64,000 bases of DNA from Mangifera indica (taxonomy: Eukaryota > Streptophyta > Magnoliopsida > Sapindales > Anacardiaceae). Positions 33,931 through 47,495 of the stretch are shown piece by piece. The translations under genes and the position numbers were made by a program. Numbering within the stretch: the stretch's first letter is position 1; each line of letters begins with the position of its first letter. Below the pieces are notes generated by a model. It searched no databases. It saw only the letters and a list, made by a program, of their open reading frames with translations, and was not told the origin of the DNA. The DNA lies in assembly GCF_011075055.1 (NCBI RefSeq), contig NC_058143.1:17000930-17064929 (forward strand), read 5' to 3'.

Positions 33931-35149
33931 TCAAGGTCTTATCCAATTTGACGAGGACAAAGAATGACACAAGGGTGGCTCTTTTTTTCTTTTTTCTCCT
34001 ACCACCAAGTCCGACGACAGCAACTCCACCTTTATTAAAGTAGAATAAGATAAGTGAGCAAAAAATGAGTTGACCAAAGGCTAATTCATATCCCCAATTA
34101 CAAATTCTACACATTATATTGTTTGTTTTACCGATGTCATAGATATCTATACTGATTGTTTTATAAGTGGTCTTATTACTCATATATTTTATCTGAAGTT
34201 TCACATCAATACACACATACCCATCTAAAATTTTGGGAGTTTTTATTATTAACACTCAAGATAAATGAACAATTGGTGACAAGTGATGAGTGCAAGACAA
34301 GCCCAATGATATATGATGCTGAAGCCTACTTGCCTAGTCAAATCAGAGAATAAATAAGACACTTAACAAGAAAAACGAAAGGAAGAATAAAAGGAACATG
34401 GTTGTGTTTCCAAAGAAGGATTTTCGGGGTCCAGCTTGCCCCATTTCAAGGGGAAAGTGCAAGTAAACACCATCATACATGTTGGCATCAGAGGACCATG
34501 AACGTGAAAATAATTTTTTGCTTTTAGAAAACGTTTCTTTTAAATGGGGAACTTATAGCAGAAGGTATGTTGAGATACGGATACATGGGGCTTTTTGAGG
34601 CTTGATATATTAATATCGGTGGATATGTTGGCATAAAGGAAAGTGTTAGAACCTTTATTCATTCTGGGTCCTTTTGTTTCCAAAAAAAATAATAATAAGA
34701 AGAAGCAGAAGAAGAAGAGGAAGACAAAAAGAAGCAACTTCTTCAATAGTAATCAAACTTGACAGGGAAGCAGAAGAAAGAGAGGCACATATACTTCTCT
34801 AACGAAAATATTCATTTATAAACAACTTGGTAAGTTTAAAGACACAATTTAGGTACTTCAGTAGCACATGTAACAGCTTTTAATTATTTAACATCAGCAT
34901 AAGTATCTCTGGTAATGCTACAAAGGGATAGAAAAAAAAAATTTGAAGAATAGCCTATAGATGTTGACAGTATTCATGGTTTATCAGCAAAAATCATCGT
35001 TACAAGGGAAAAAATTAATGTAAACATCACTTAATGCTACAAAATGAGATTGTTTAACTGCTCTACTGCTTGGGATGTGCTTCTTAATCCCTCGGAGCCG
35101 CAGAGAATATAAAGAGAAACCAGTAACATGCGACCCTTATTGTATTCTT

Positions 35150-38100
35150 CTATTCAGCATCCCTGAGGCTTTCACTTGTTAGCCACAGCTTCTTTTGGAT
35201 AACAAAAACAGTTTCATCTCCATCCTGCTCTAAATCTGAACTTGCATCAGCGGTTGCCAGTGCTTCCCAATGTAAAGCTGCCAGATACTTCTTTACAAAG
35301 TCTACTACTGATTGTTTATCACGGATGATAATGAAACCACTAGGCCTTAGGATGCGATCCATCTCAAGCAGCAGATCCTCGCCACTGCAGCCCTTTTTCT
35401 CAATGTCGGAGAAGACAGACCAAGCATGAAGTAAATCGTATGTCCGGGGGTATGTGGAAAAGGCTTCACACCTGTGAAAATTGTTGATCCAGAAAATCAC
35501 AAATAAACTTCAAAGTAAGTTTCAACATTTCCTAACACCTTCAGGAAAGACATCTCGGGAGTAAAGGTCAAGATGTGAAAAAAAATGGTCAAATTAGTTT
35601 ACGAAATATCTGGGTTGAGTTAGATGCTTATTTCACCATACTCAGTGTCAGTAGGTCAATTTATGCATACCAGTTGTGAATAGAGCCAATCAAGCCTCTG
35701 TCATATATCAACTTGAGAGTGTTTGGTCCATCCTCAGGGACAACATTCATCACCCAAACATCCTTGTCCTTCAAGGAAGCAGCAAATGACCCCAAGTTTG
35801 CTTTCATATCCATCACGTTCCTCAAAGTATCTGATTCAATTTTTGGACTCAAGAGGTTCCAATAACTCTCCACTCTTTGTCTCCAAATTTCCTGTAGAAC
35901 ACCAGCAAATACTGAGGTTCAGGTCATTGTTTACATGTAATCACTATATAGCACTTCCAGTACATGTGCAGGCAAGCAGTAAAAGAAACATGTAGATGAA
36001 AGAAAGCTTCCTTTATTACCATGTCTTTCTCATACATGTCACTGGAATAGCCAAAATCAGTAAGTCCAGGAGGGGGTGCAGTCAATCTAGCCGGCCAAGG
36101 AGCCAACCCACTCCCTTTGGCTTTCTGATCGTCTGATTGAAACGAACAACACTTTTAGTCAGCAAATAACTTCAGGCTCACCTTGTATCATTCAATTGAA
36201 ACATGTTAACAGTAAGTTTCTCATTACATTGTATCAAGAGAAAAGCGAAGCATGCAAGGATTATGTTACAGGATAAAAACAAAAAAATTTTAAATTTTCT
36301 TGGAGAAAAGATAAAGGACGATTAGGGATTGACAAGATCACTGTAATAGAATAACAACTACCGAAATCACATCTAATTGCTAATTTGCATCCAATGGTTT
36401 TTAAATCACACCAAATCTACAAAGCTGACAGCCATCTAAATATAAAATAAATGACAACAATGAGCTAACATAATGAGACTACAAAACTGAAATGGACACT
36501 TTAAGCAGCACAATGTTCTTGTGTGACAAGAAAGATTCATGGGGCTAGATGAGGATTTAAAAGAGCACTGAAACTGATTTCTAATATATATATATATAAA
36601 TATAAACAACGGGAACCCATGGATAAGCATTCCCTCCTTTATAGGTGCATGCTTGTATTCCAACCAAGTCTTCAATTCAATTTCAAGATCTAAAGTAGTG
36701 TTTTCAGCAAAAAAATAACCTTTAGAATACATGTCAACTATAAACTAACTACAAGTAAATTTCATGTTATAAGGAAGAAATTTGTGGAATAGGACCATAA
36801 AACACAAAAACAATGGCAAGGCAGCAGAAAAGAAAAAGATACTCACAGTCAGAGTACGGTGTGATGCAAGCTTTCATTGGCACACCCCAAACTGCATCGG
36901 GATCATCATCAGTGCGACAGAGAGGGGGATTTGTACCAGGTGCCCTTTCCATATAACAGTCATTTGTTAGAGGTTTTTGCCAGATAACAGTTTGGTTCCT
37001 CTTTGCAGCTATTCTCCAACACATGCGTTCCACTAGGGCACTCATCTCTTTCCATATCCTGAGATCCTCTTCATCCTGTGCATAAGCTTCAGGAGATGAG
37101 TAGGCAAAATAGCCTCCTGGTCTAAGCAACCTATCTAGCTCAAGAAGAAGAATTCCATCCCTTTGAAGCCAGTCAATCCTACAACGAGAGCAGTGAGCTA
37201 GTTCAAAAGATCTGCTTGGGTAAGGAAGCCTCTTAGTTCCTAAAACTCCAAGATATGCAGGAATTCCCCTCTCTAGCGCAAACTGGATTTGGTTTTGATG
37301 CACATCGTTGGGTGCTAAGGACATGGCTATGACATCAGATGAAAGAAGATAAGCTCCAAAACTTGCAACACCACATCCAACATCAAGAACTGTTCGTAAT
37401 TTCCCTCCATTGTTTATTTTGTTGCCGGTAAAGTTGAGCATCTGCCAATTCAAACCAAAAATTTATTATTGCTTCATTTGTGCAGTAAAAGACACTCCAA
37501 CAATAACTATGTATCCGAGAACCACAAATTCCATAACAGTATATAAGTATATCATAAACTAAAGCACAGAAATCAGCAGCCTACAAGCCACTTTATAGAA
37601 ATAAGAACTCGAAACAATTGATTTCTATCTATTCAATAATAATACTCCACGGATAGAGGAATACATAGAGTTGAACATAGTTAAATAAGAAATTGAAAGA
37701 TTTCGTTGAAATTGTTCGTTTGGAAATTTCCCGAAAAGCTAATCATAGGTTCTTCTCTCCATCGGAACAATAGGGCCGTTATGCTCATTACTAAACTTGT
37801 TGAAGAGATGAAATAGAACCAAGGTATATCTTTTTGATCAGAGGTTGAATCGATCATCAGAAAAAAAGGAGGTGAGGCAAATGACATGCAGTGCCATGTT
37901 TATTGCCACACCAAATTGGGATACAAAACTTAAAACACTACTTCATAAAGGTGACGGCACTAGTTAAAAAAGGGATTTAAGATCGAGGAATGATGTTTTC
38001 GTTTGCGTTCTTTTCTTTTTTGTGTCCATCAATATGAGTCAGCAGGCTTACATTTGCAATTGAAGCAATATACTTATCAGCTCCATAGTGGAAATGAGTG

Positions 38101-39008
38101 CCTCCTCCAGGGAATACAATCTTGTCACCTTTTACAACCATCCAATTCTGATCAGACTTCTCATGAGCAAGATGAGTGTGAGGAATGTTTGCTTTCCAAA
38201 CTTCATCTCTGCTTTTGGGCCACTTAACAGGGATCTGCAACAGGAAAAGAATCAGTTAATACTTAATAATAGGCAAGCCTCATTCTTTATTCATCACAAA
38301 AAAGAAGCTGAAAGTATGACCTGAATTTAATCATGATAAGACAACCATCATAATAGTAATAATGCAGTGCATTTTTAATAATCAGTTTCAACAAATTCTT
38401 ACCTTGTATCCAGGTGGAGGAGGAATCAAGCAATTGTACCGCCTCTCAGGAGGTGGGCAATGACGTTCATAGTGCTCCATCAATAACAAATCCAGCTTCA
38501 ATCTCATTTGATATATGAGATGCCTGTCTAAGCAGGGAATTAGTTCTGAATGCCGATCATCACAAACCTTCAAATTTAGAAAAAAAAGAAAAAATAGGTA
38601 AAGACGACCATCACTAAATGAATGACGTAGACACAGAAAAAGCTTACATGTTGAAGGGAAAAAAACACACTTAAGGTTAAACAACAGAAAGGAGGCAGTA
38701 ACCAGAGGATCTGTCGCACTTCGCAATATGATACTTACAGGGAAACTCTTCGGTAAAACATCATCATCTCCATTTTCTAGACCAAATTTTGAAGATTCAT
38801 CTTGCTTTCCATCAGTATCCTCATCCCCACCCAAGTAAGAAGACCCTAGTTTTCTAGAAGTTTTCCCGTATTCAAAAGCCGATGCAGCATGGTTTGAAGA
38901 GCCAAAAATGGATCCATAATATACATACAAAAAACCAAGAAAAATTGCAATAACAAAAACAGAGGTAATTAAACGCTTCTTTTGACTTCCATCAGATCTT
39001 CCCCTCAT
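35150..39008 (-). CDS. PMT1: Putative SAM-dependent methyltransferase of the PMT family (DUF248), Golgi type II membrane protein
   Basis: Seven coding exons in transcript order: 38739-39008, 38403-38567, 38052-38234, 36847-37441, 36020-36132, 35671-35891, 35150-35471, giving 622 residues. A short basic cytosolic tail ([12 protein letters not shown]) is followed by one membrane segment (about residues 13-31, rich in I/F/V/L/Y), a variable acidic stem, then the lumenal catalytic part. The SAM-binding motif VLDVGCG lies at 224-230, with [35 protein letters not shown] and a second methyltransferase-like half ([28 protein letters not shown]). Such proteins (QUA2/TSD2 relatives) are thought to methylesterify pectin in the Golgi. 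By sequence it belongs to the PMT1/PMT3/PMT8 clade; the PMT1 name rests on recalled synteny. Intron 3 (37442-38051) carries a plastid ndhB fragment. A leader intron likely precedes 39008 (donor-like CTCA/GTAAGC near 40018). Confidence 0.94.
37625..37865 (-). pseudogene. ndhB: Plastid-derived ndhB fragment (NUPT) in PMT intron 3
   Basis: The minus strand of about 37643-37861 encodes [36 protein letters not shown] and [19 protein letters not shown], an internal piece of chloroplast NAD(P)H dehydrogenase subunit NdhB. From memory the DNA is nearly identical to chloroplast ndhB over about 220 bp. One base change turns a TTA codon into a TAA stop after FQFLI, and another gives W-F-Y where plastids usually have W-L-Y. 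Resemblance fades outside 37625-37865. No neighbouring plastid genes are present, so this is a short nuclear insertion of plastid DNA, not a gene, and it should be spliced out of the PMT transcript. Confidence 0.9.
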
Positions 39009-41691
39009 CTTGTATTTAGATTTGAAATCCTCAAAACAATGTCTTCAACTTCAGTCAAAGAACTAAGAAATCAGAATGCGGGTCTCATCATACATATATC
39101 TTCACGGTCAAGTTCACAATCCAATCCTTTGCCACCCAAAGCCTTTGATATCAAGAAAAAGATAGTACAAATTCTTCAAAATTTCTCAGATAGGCCTCAC
39201 TGATCAACCTATAAAATTACCAAAAAGAATAAAATTCAATATATTTGGCAGATCCTGAACCAATATCAGATAGGCCACACTAAAGTAGTGAACAAGTCAT
39301 ATGCGGAAATCAAACACAACTGAATAAATGAAATCATTACAACTTTATAAGTATGTCTAATAACTAAAGATAAGATGCGTATAAACTTTACCAGTGGCTC
39401 AAATTATAATAGGTTCAACTGCAAGATGCAAGCTTGTTTCACAAGAATTGAATCTTGTTCAAAAATAAAACCAAATACTTAAAATTTCATTTTGAATTTC
39501 GTTTTACATAATTGAAGAAAGAAAAAGGCAATAATGTAGAATGATGTTAACTAATTGCAACTGTTTTGCCAAATAACAACCCAGCAATGAAAGGGATTGA
39601 TCCATTGAAAAAAAAAAAAAAAAGTAAAGATGAGACATTTAACTTTACAACTACTATTAACGGATCTCCAATTGTTATGAGTTGTCATAAAGGAAAAAAG
39701 AAAATGACAGCTGCAGAACTCGCTCAAAGAACTCAAATCTCACAGATCTAAAACACGAAACAAAAATAGAAACTTAAACAAAATCAAGAACACATCAAGT
39801 TGACTCATTCCAGTATCAAATATAAACGATCAAACACTCGAATACAAGAAACCGAACTGAATAATTAAGTTAAAATCTCAATCTGCATTTAAGAAATAAT
39901 TCAATCAAACTAAGACCAAGAAAGCAAACTCAATCAGATCCCAGTAAAAGCTCAAACTTTAGAGTTAATCCCAGAAAGAAAACAAAAGAAATAAGCATAG
40001 AAGACTAGAAGCTTACTGAGTTGCAGTGAAATAAAAAAAAGGGAAACGTAAGATCTAAGTGAGATAGTGTGTTGTTGTTTATAGGAAGAGACACAAAAGA
40101 GGAAGCAGTAGATCTATGACTTTGGCTACGCTTTTAGTAATTATGGGCAAAGCGAGGAAACGAGAGACTTGACTTAGGTAAGAGAGAAAAAACTCTGCGA
40201 GCAAAGCCTATCTACCTGCAACTTTGCTCTGGTGAAAAAAAAAAAGGAGTCGGGGTGTTAAATATGGAAAAAGAAACAATTTTGAAGATCCTCCCTTGAT
40301 GATAAATACGGAAATAGAAAAAAAATCGATATAATATAATAATTAATAAATAATATATTTATAAAAAAATTAAATTTGTATATAAAAAATAGAATATGTA
40401 TATATAAATTTAATATAGTACATTATTAATAATATATTTTTAAAAATACAATAATATTATAATACTTTTCATGAATCTCTTATTAAAAATTAATATAAAA
40501 ATTTAAATATAAAATATTTAATTAACTATTAAGTATAATATAACATAACATATAATCAAAATTTTTTATATAATAAATAATATATCAGCCAATTGAGAAA
40601 AATAAATAAATTAATCTGTTTAGATTTTAGAGTTCAGATCATAGTGAATATTTGTATAAACTACAAGAAATGAAAACATAAACTTAGGGCTCAAAATTAA
40701 AAACGAAATGTTGTTAGACTTTTTTTAAAGTACAATGGTGTTTTCGTAAATAATTAAAAATAAAAGGGATAATTTTGTACTTTAAATTTAATCAAAAATT
40801 CAAAAATATATTAAACATAAAACAAAACTTATAATTCATATTTAATACAAAAATAATGTAAAATATGCGTTTAATATGTTTTTTGTTCAAATTTTTTTTT
40901 AAAGTGTTTAATATGTAAATAATACGAGAACATTAATTAAATATGTATTTACTAATTAGGATCCTCCCTATGTACTTATCAAATTTATTATGTGCAATTG
41001 TAATGGTTTTTGATTATGTATCATTAAACAAATAATATATTGTTATTTTATCTTAATTTTTAAATTTAAAATATTATATATATATAAATATTTTTTTATT
41101 AATTTAATAAATATATAATTGAGTAATATTAAAATTAAAAAAACCACAACTACGTTACTCAATAAGGTTTTGGTCAATGATAATAAAATATTATTTTAAA
41201 AATATATATTTTATTATTAATATTATTTTATTTAGTTGACCAAATAATAAAATTATAGATATATTTTATTACCAACTATTAATGTGACAAAAGTAATATA
41301 AATATTTATCTCCACCTTACATTTTGTTATAATTTTATCTTAATTTATTAATCTTTTAAAATAAAAATATCTCAATTTTTAATTAATATAGTAATTAACT
41401 TGAAATTTTTTTTAAATAATTATAACTAAAAATATTTAAGTAAAATAATATATTAATATTTTTTATTATATCCAATCAAATACAACAATTTTAGCAAATA
41501 TTATAATAATTTACATGTATTAATATTATAAGTAATCTAATTTATTGAGAATATTTCATTTTTAGTAATAAAAGATTAATTAAACCAAACATACCCTAAA
41601 TATAAAATAATATCAATTACATATCATTTATATATCCAATTGTAAACTCAAAACTGTATATACATAATATTATCATATATGAAAGTTATAT

Positions 41692-41862
41692 TTTTAAAAT
41701 AATGTTATGTGTATACATTATTTAATATACAATTAGACACACAAATTATGTGAATAAATATTACTTAATTTTTAATTCAAAATTATCAAATTATATGATA
41801 ACATATCATTTATATATTTAATTATATAATTATAAATATATATACATAGTTTTATTGATATT
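41692..41862. repeat. Palindromic AT-rich MITE family B, copy
   Basis: Starts AATAATGTTATGTGTATACA and ends TATATACATAGTTTTATTGA, so the termini are inverted versions of (A)ACTATGTATA. The inner halves are imperfectly palindromic around TTTTTAATTCAAAATTATC. Confidence 0.55.
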
Positions 41863-42599
41863 TTATATTTGTTTTAATTTGAATTCGAGTTTTAATTATA
41901 GGCCAAATGACAATTCCCCCCTCCCCCCAAAGTTTTGATGAAATGACAAATTTTTTCGTTTTATATTTCATAAAGTAAAAAACGGTTAATTTTTAAAATA
42001 AATAATTGTTCTGTAATTTTATTAAAATTATAAAACTAATATTAAATTATTAATATATTTTAATTAATTTAAAATTTTATTTATAAGAGCTTTTTAAAAA
42101 ATATTATAACTCTATCTAATTTTATAAATATAAAAAACAATCATCCATATGTTCTATCTATCTCTTTTCTTCACTTCTAAAATTAAACAAGCTTATTCAC
42201 TCCACCTTTAGCCAAAGTAAAACCCCATTCGCTTCATCCTCAACCTTAAGTATATTTAGTTAACATTCAATTTTGTTTTTCCATCTTCGATCGAAACTCC
42301 ATCAACCAAATTTGTATTCATCATCCCATCTTCAATCAAAACTTTATTTGACTGACTTTCATTTTTATCAATGTATCATCACTTCATCTTCAATCATAAA
42401 CAAGAGGTGGTACTTTATCATAATCAAACTCGTTTTAAATGAGTCAAATAGAATCATTCTCTCTAACATATGTTTAGGTTTTGGGTATAACACATGAAGG
42501 TAAGAATACAATTGGTCTAATTCTTGACTCAGACTTTACTAGTTTTACCAAATTAGGGTATTAAAATTAAGTAATCTTAGTGTATATTGTTAGGAATAT

Positions 42600-42760
42600 C
42601 AATAGAGCAATGTTGTGTGTACACAATGAGGTATACAGATAATATATTATTATGTGATTAATATTATTTTATTTTTAATTTAAAATTATTTATTTACATA
42701 ATAATATATTATATATACACTTAAAAATACCGTATACATAATTTTATTAATAATAATATT
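42600..42760. repeat. Palindromic AT-rich MITE family B, copy
   Basis: Starts near GAGCAATGTTGTGTGTACAC and ends ACCGTATACATAATTTTATT, with the core ATATTATTTTATTTTTAATT in the middle. A well-preserved family member. Confidence 0.55.
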
Positions 42761-43539
42761 TGACAATTATTTATCCTAATACGCCATGGATCGGGGAGGA
42801 GCAAGTGGGCTATTATTATTTCGCTTAAGGGATGGGCCATAATGAACAATCCTTATTGGGCTGTCCCGTTGTACTAATTTCGAACCACTTTTAGGCTCAT
42901 AATTTGAGCACTTCTTTTTTCTTTTTAATTAATTACATATATTTAAAACAAATAAAATTTTTAAAAAAGAACTAAAAGAAAAACATTAACATTAAGTTCG
43001 TTTGGAGGGATAACCCGATAATATTTTTTTTAATTATTAAAACTATCTTATTTAATTTGTGAGGTAATAAAAAAAATTAATAAAATAATTATAATATATT
43101 ATTTCAATTAAAATAATTTCTAAACAAATATATTGGCAATAAGATAATTTCAATTGAAAAATTTTTAAATAAAGTTATGGGCAATAAGATAATATATTGA
43201 ACAAATAATTTAATTAATTAATTTCATAATTTAACAAATATAAAAAATCTTAATATATTATTTAAAATTTTAACAAACAAATAATAATATATACATAACA
43301 ATCTTTTAGATAATCTATCTTTGTATAATTCTTTTATTTTTTATAATTAAAAATTATCCAAATCACACATACTCTTAATATTTTTTAAAAATCAATGAAA
43401 TTATATCAAGCATAACCTCTAGATTTATGGCTTTAAACAATGCAATTCTCCTTTGCTTGTTTAGGTGCACTATGGGCCTAGGTGGGCTCTGAAACTTGCA
43501 TCTCGAACCAGATCGAGCTATAAAATTTTAGTTTTATTT

Positions 43540-43650
43540 TAATATTAAAATTATATACATAATTTTTATACATAATTTTATATATAGATAATAATATATT
43601 ATTATATAATTTATTTATAAAAATAAATGTAATATTTAATTTTAATTTAA
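43540..43650. repeat. Palindromic AT-rich MITE family B, degenerate copy
   Basis: Contains AATTTTATATATAGATAATA and TATATTATTATATAATTTAT, the typical outer parts of family B, beside a GC-richer segment. The ends are unclear. Confidence 0.35.
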
Positions 43651-44209
43651 TTTATCCGTTCCGAGTTATGATCCAACATTGAATAACTCGGTTTGATTCC
43701 GAGCCTACTAATGCCTTGGTAATTGTGAAACAACCAATGGCCGACTAACTTGGGAAAGCAAACATTTCATAAAGGAGTTGGAAGGTATAATTTTTAATTT
43801 TATTTAAGTTTTTGATGGACTCGATTTTGACAGGTGAGAAGATTTGAAGGGTAGAGATGGAAACAGATGGCAAAGATGGGAAGGGGGAGCAGCGGAGTAA
43901 CCGGAATAAAAGGACGGTGATATAAAGTGGAGACATGAATGACAGGAGAACACGTGCAAAGTTGAATAAGTGAGTGGGGTGGAGCCCAGAGTAACGGTGA
44001 TTACTGGTAATGAAAGACAAGTGAGTGATGGTGAGTGCGTAATTCTCGTACCATTTTTATTTTTGGCATCTTTTTAGGATTCTTTGCATCAATTACTTTA
44101 ACTACTGTTCTTTCCTTCCCCACCACCGCTTTTAATTCAATTTAATTCGCTCTTCAGTTCCATCAGGGATTTTAGTTTTATTTTTGGTAGAGATGGGTCC
44201 ACGTAGTGA

Positions 44210-44330
44210 TAATTGAAAATTAATATATTTATATATTTTAGATATATAAATATATATATTTATATATATATTATTATATAATTAAAATATATATCTATTT
44301 AAAATAAGTACATATAATTTTATTATTTTT
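44210..44330. repeat. Palindromic AT-rich MITE family B, degenerate copy
   Basis: A TATATA-rich block ending AAGTACATATAATTTTATTA, the family B right terminus. The left half is reduced to alternating T/A sequence. Confidence 0.35.
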
Positions 44331-47300
44331 AATATGCTCACTCATACTTAACATTCTTTTTTTTAACTTATGTAACATGTTTCTTATGAGCATCACTCTT
44401 GGTTAGTAACAAAATAATTTTTTAAATGATCATAGATTTCAATAGATGTGGAACACTTGGCAATGTGACCAAGTATACTCTTAGATATTGAGGTTTTAGA
44501 GCTAACTCGTGAGTAGTTTGTCAAATTTTTTCCAAACACCATATTTAGGATTTACTTCGTCAATACTGGTTAGGTTAGATCATATCTTACGGAAAGAAAT
44601 TAAAGGCGCTGGACACGAAAGCAGACATGTTAGATGATCTTCGAGACCAAAAGCTCCTATCGTAAAGAGAAACCTGCCCATGCCAGAATTGATAGTCATC
44701 CTTCGTCAATTTTGGATTCATTACTTGTAAACTTGAAGTGGGGAAATTTCCTGGCTGTGGCAGGTGGCAGTAGAGAGTTCATCACTGCTTGTCTCCTTGC
44801 CTGACAAGTCTGGAGTGACGGAATCAGAAAAATTCGCCATTAACGCAAGTCGAAAGGCTTTGATAGCATGAAACGGAAAGTCAAAGTGTAAAGTACAAAA
44901 GAATACTAGAGAATTTGAATATTTCCCAAGTTTTCATAAAAGAACTCACAAAGACTACTGTTTTATTTAAGAAAATTGAAATTCAAATAGAAGGAGAGAG
45001 AAAAACAGTCGACTCCTCTTCCAAGCAAAATGCCCGTATCAATAATTGTTCGAAGTGTACCGTTTGTGTCTTTGGTCCTTTTTACTTGCTTGTAATTAGC
45101 ATAAGTTAACTTATCATGCCAAATCACTTTAAAACATCGGGTCTTTTAATTGATTTGATTTTAATTTGAATTTATATTACAGTTCATAATTCTTTATAGT
45201 ATTAGAACATCGTTTAAGAGTTCTTAGTCAATGATATAATTTAGTGGCAAAGTTTGCAATTGTTACTCTACAACGCCGATGTCTTCTGATTCATCCCCTT
45301 GATGAAACACTCATCAAGATGAAGATTGTAAGAATGCCTAAACTCACTTTGTTAATTAGTTGTTTCATCGTAAGTTCAAAATTACATTGAGACTATTGTG
45401 ACAAGGAATATGAATCTTATGAAAAATAAATTTGAGTCTTCATATAGAGGAATAAAATATCAAATAAGGCTATAGCATAATAATATTTATTTTTATACAT
45501 TGTTAATGTTGAAAATTATTATTGATTCTACAAGTTTTTTTTCTGCCAACACGTTGTGATCCCAACTTCTGATGGCCTAACTAATGCACGATCTGAGCTG
45601 ATGAATTTCATCACTAATAACATCCCATGCATCTACCTCTTGATATACAAAGTGTTATATTTTTAATTATGCTTGAAAAACTTATGTATTATATATAAAT
45701 ATGTTGATAATATCGAAACTGAAAATACTTTCCGAGGCATGGTAAAGAAGAAACCTGAGTTGAAAAACATGTGGATATCAATTGCTGATAAAAGCCCGGT
45801 ACACCTACCCTTTGCCTATCTTATGTATTTAAAGATTACCAAGATAAAATTTATTTTATTATAATTATATTATTATTTATTTATTTTTATTTCAAAGACA
45901 AAAATAATCTAATTAGTTAAAGATATTTAAATAAAATAATATACTAATATTATTTTATTATATCTAACTAAATACAATAATTATTTATATATATTAATTT
46001 TTATTAAAATTTATCAAACATAATAATAATAATAATTTATAGTAATAATTTTTTATATAATCTATTTTAAAAATAATTTTTTAATTTTGATAATAAAACA
46101 TTTCCTAGATCAATCGTACCCAAATGGTTTTACCCATTTAGAAATACATGTATGACACAATATTTGAATAAAAATATAACTAGAAGTCAAATAATCAACG
46201 TATAATATATAAAGAAAGATGCATACGAGAATAATGTTGTAAAGATAAAAGAATATAAGTTGTGTATAATAATTTGTATATACAATTTATACTAAAAACA
46301 GCCGCTTTTCTCAACCTCTCACCGGGTTAGTGGACAAATATTGTTAAAAGATGAATAGATGCATGAATGCAAATGATAAAAAGTTAATTCAATAAATACA
46401 CATGAATAATGTGATACTAAAACAGCTCTAAGACTATGAGAATTTAGGATCAATTACAACCACATACCCTAAAACCTTGTATACAATCTTGGTGCGAGAA
46501 GCATTAAAGCAAATTTTCAAGTTATATATTATAAGAATTTGTTATTATAAAAGTCCCCTCGTAATAAATTTTACTCGTCACTTAAAAAATGGATGAAATA
46601 TGTATATGAGCAATGTTATGTGTACATGCTTAGACATTGCCAAGTATTTTGAAAGAGGAAGTCTTGTGTAAGATACTATGATATCAAGATCAGCAAAGGA
46701 CTCTAGGTTTCCTAGTGGGGAAAATTACAAGGGCACATACTTAAGCATTTACTTGAATTAAGAACAAACACAATATAAATAGCTGTAAGGCAAAAATATT
46801 TCTGATCGCTTAGCTTATAAACTAAATCCTGGTAGGTACAAAGTAGCTCCAATAAGGTAGCTTCCTAGGTGTTCTATTCAATCTATTAAAGTTCAAACAA
46901 AAAGCATGTTCTGGTCAAGATAATGAGGTGGCATTCAACTATACAGATGTAAATGGACTTCTATAGATCAAAAGGTTCCTCGGGTGCTAATTTTTCAACC
47001 GGATTCTACCCTTCTTAATATCAATAACCTCAAATCCATTGGCAATATTTAGTGGTTCTCCCAGCAATCAAACAAAAATATACCACTAAATGATATAATT
47101 GTGAATGCATAATCTGAAGGAATGGTGCCTAAAGACATTCCATATTCTCTATTGAACACTTTAATTCACAGATGCATAGAATTTAAGTACGATTGACATC
47201 AATAAAAGGGGCATCACTCAGAAGAATAAAATCTAAAACTGGAACTGCAATTGCTTGACAAACAAGAATTTTATAGATTTATTATAATGCCTGGTTGATT

Positions 47301-47334
47301 CTTGCCCCCGATTATTTATCAAGAAAATAGAGTA

Positions 47335-47495
47335 ATACTATGTGTACCCACTTTGAGTATACATTTATATATATTTTCATGTGAATAGATATTACTTTAT
47401 CCTTAATTCAAAATCATCCAATCACACAATTGTACACATTAAGTGTGTACCCATTTGTATACTCCACATAGGTACACATAGTTTTGTCAAAGAAA
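47335..47495. repeat. Palindromic MITE family B, copy with long terminal inverted repeats
   Basis: The left end AATACTATGTGTACCCACTT is matched in inverse by GGTACACATAGTTTTGTCAA at the right end. The centre has TACTTTATCCTTAATTCAAA. This copy is less AT-rich, so the inverted ends stand out. Confidence 0.6.

Larger units (their letters stand above)
26813..35149. other. NDR leader region and a long repeat-rich intergenic stretch
   Basis: From 26813 to about 28000 is probably the NDR 5' UTR with one intron; transcripts would start near 27950-28050. From 28.2 to 34.9 kb I recognise no gene. The stretch contains family A MITE pieces (29072, 31460-32241, 33679), family B copies, a Tourist-like MITE (32912-33393), a family C repeat (30545-30745) and a GC-richer island at 31060-31330. 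An open frame at 31791-32027 lies inside a MITE and has no family resemblance. About 34900-35149 is the likely PMT 3' UTR. Confidence 0.55.

Noticed and set aside
37681..37887. A 68-codon minus-strand gene in PMT intron 3
   Set aside because: It is the internal ndhB fragment of plastid origin; it lacks the rest of the gene and has a stop, so it is a NUPT and not a nuclear gene.
43745..44020. 91-codon minus-strand frame
   Set aside because: No motif, no splice partners and no family resemblance; the open length can arise by chance.
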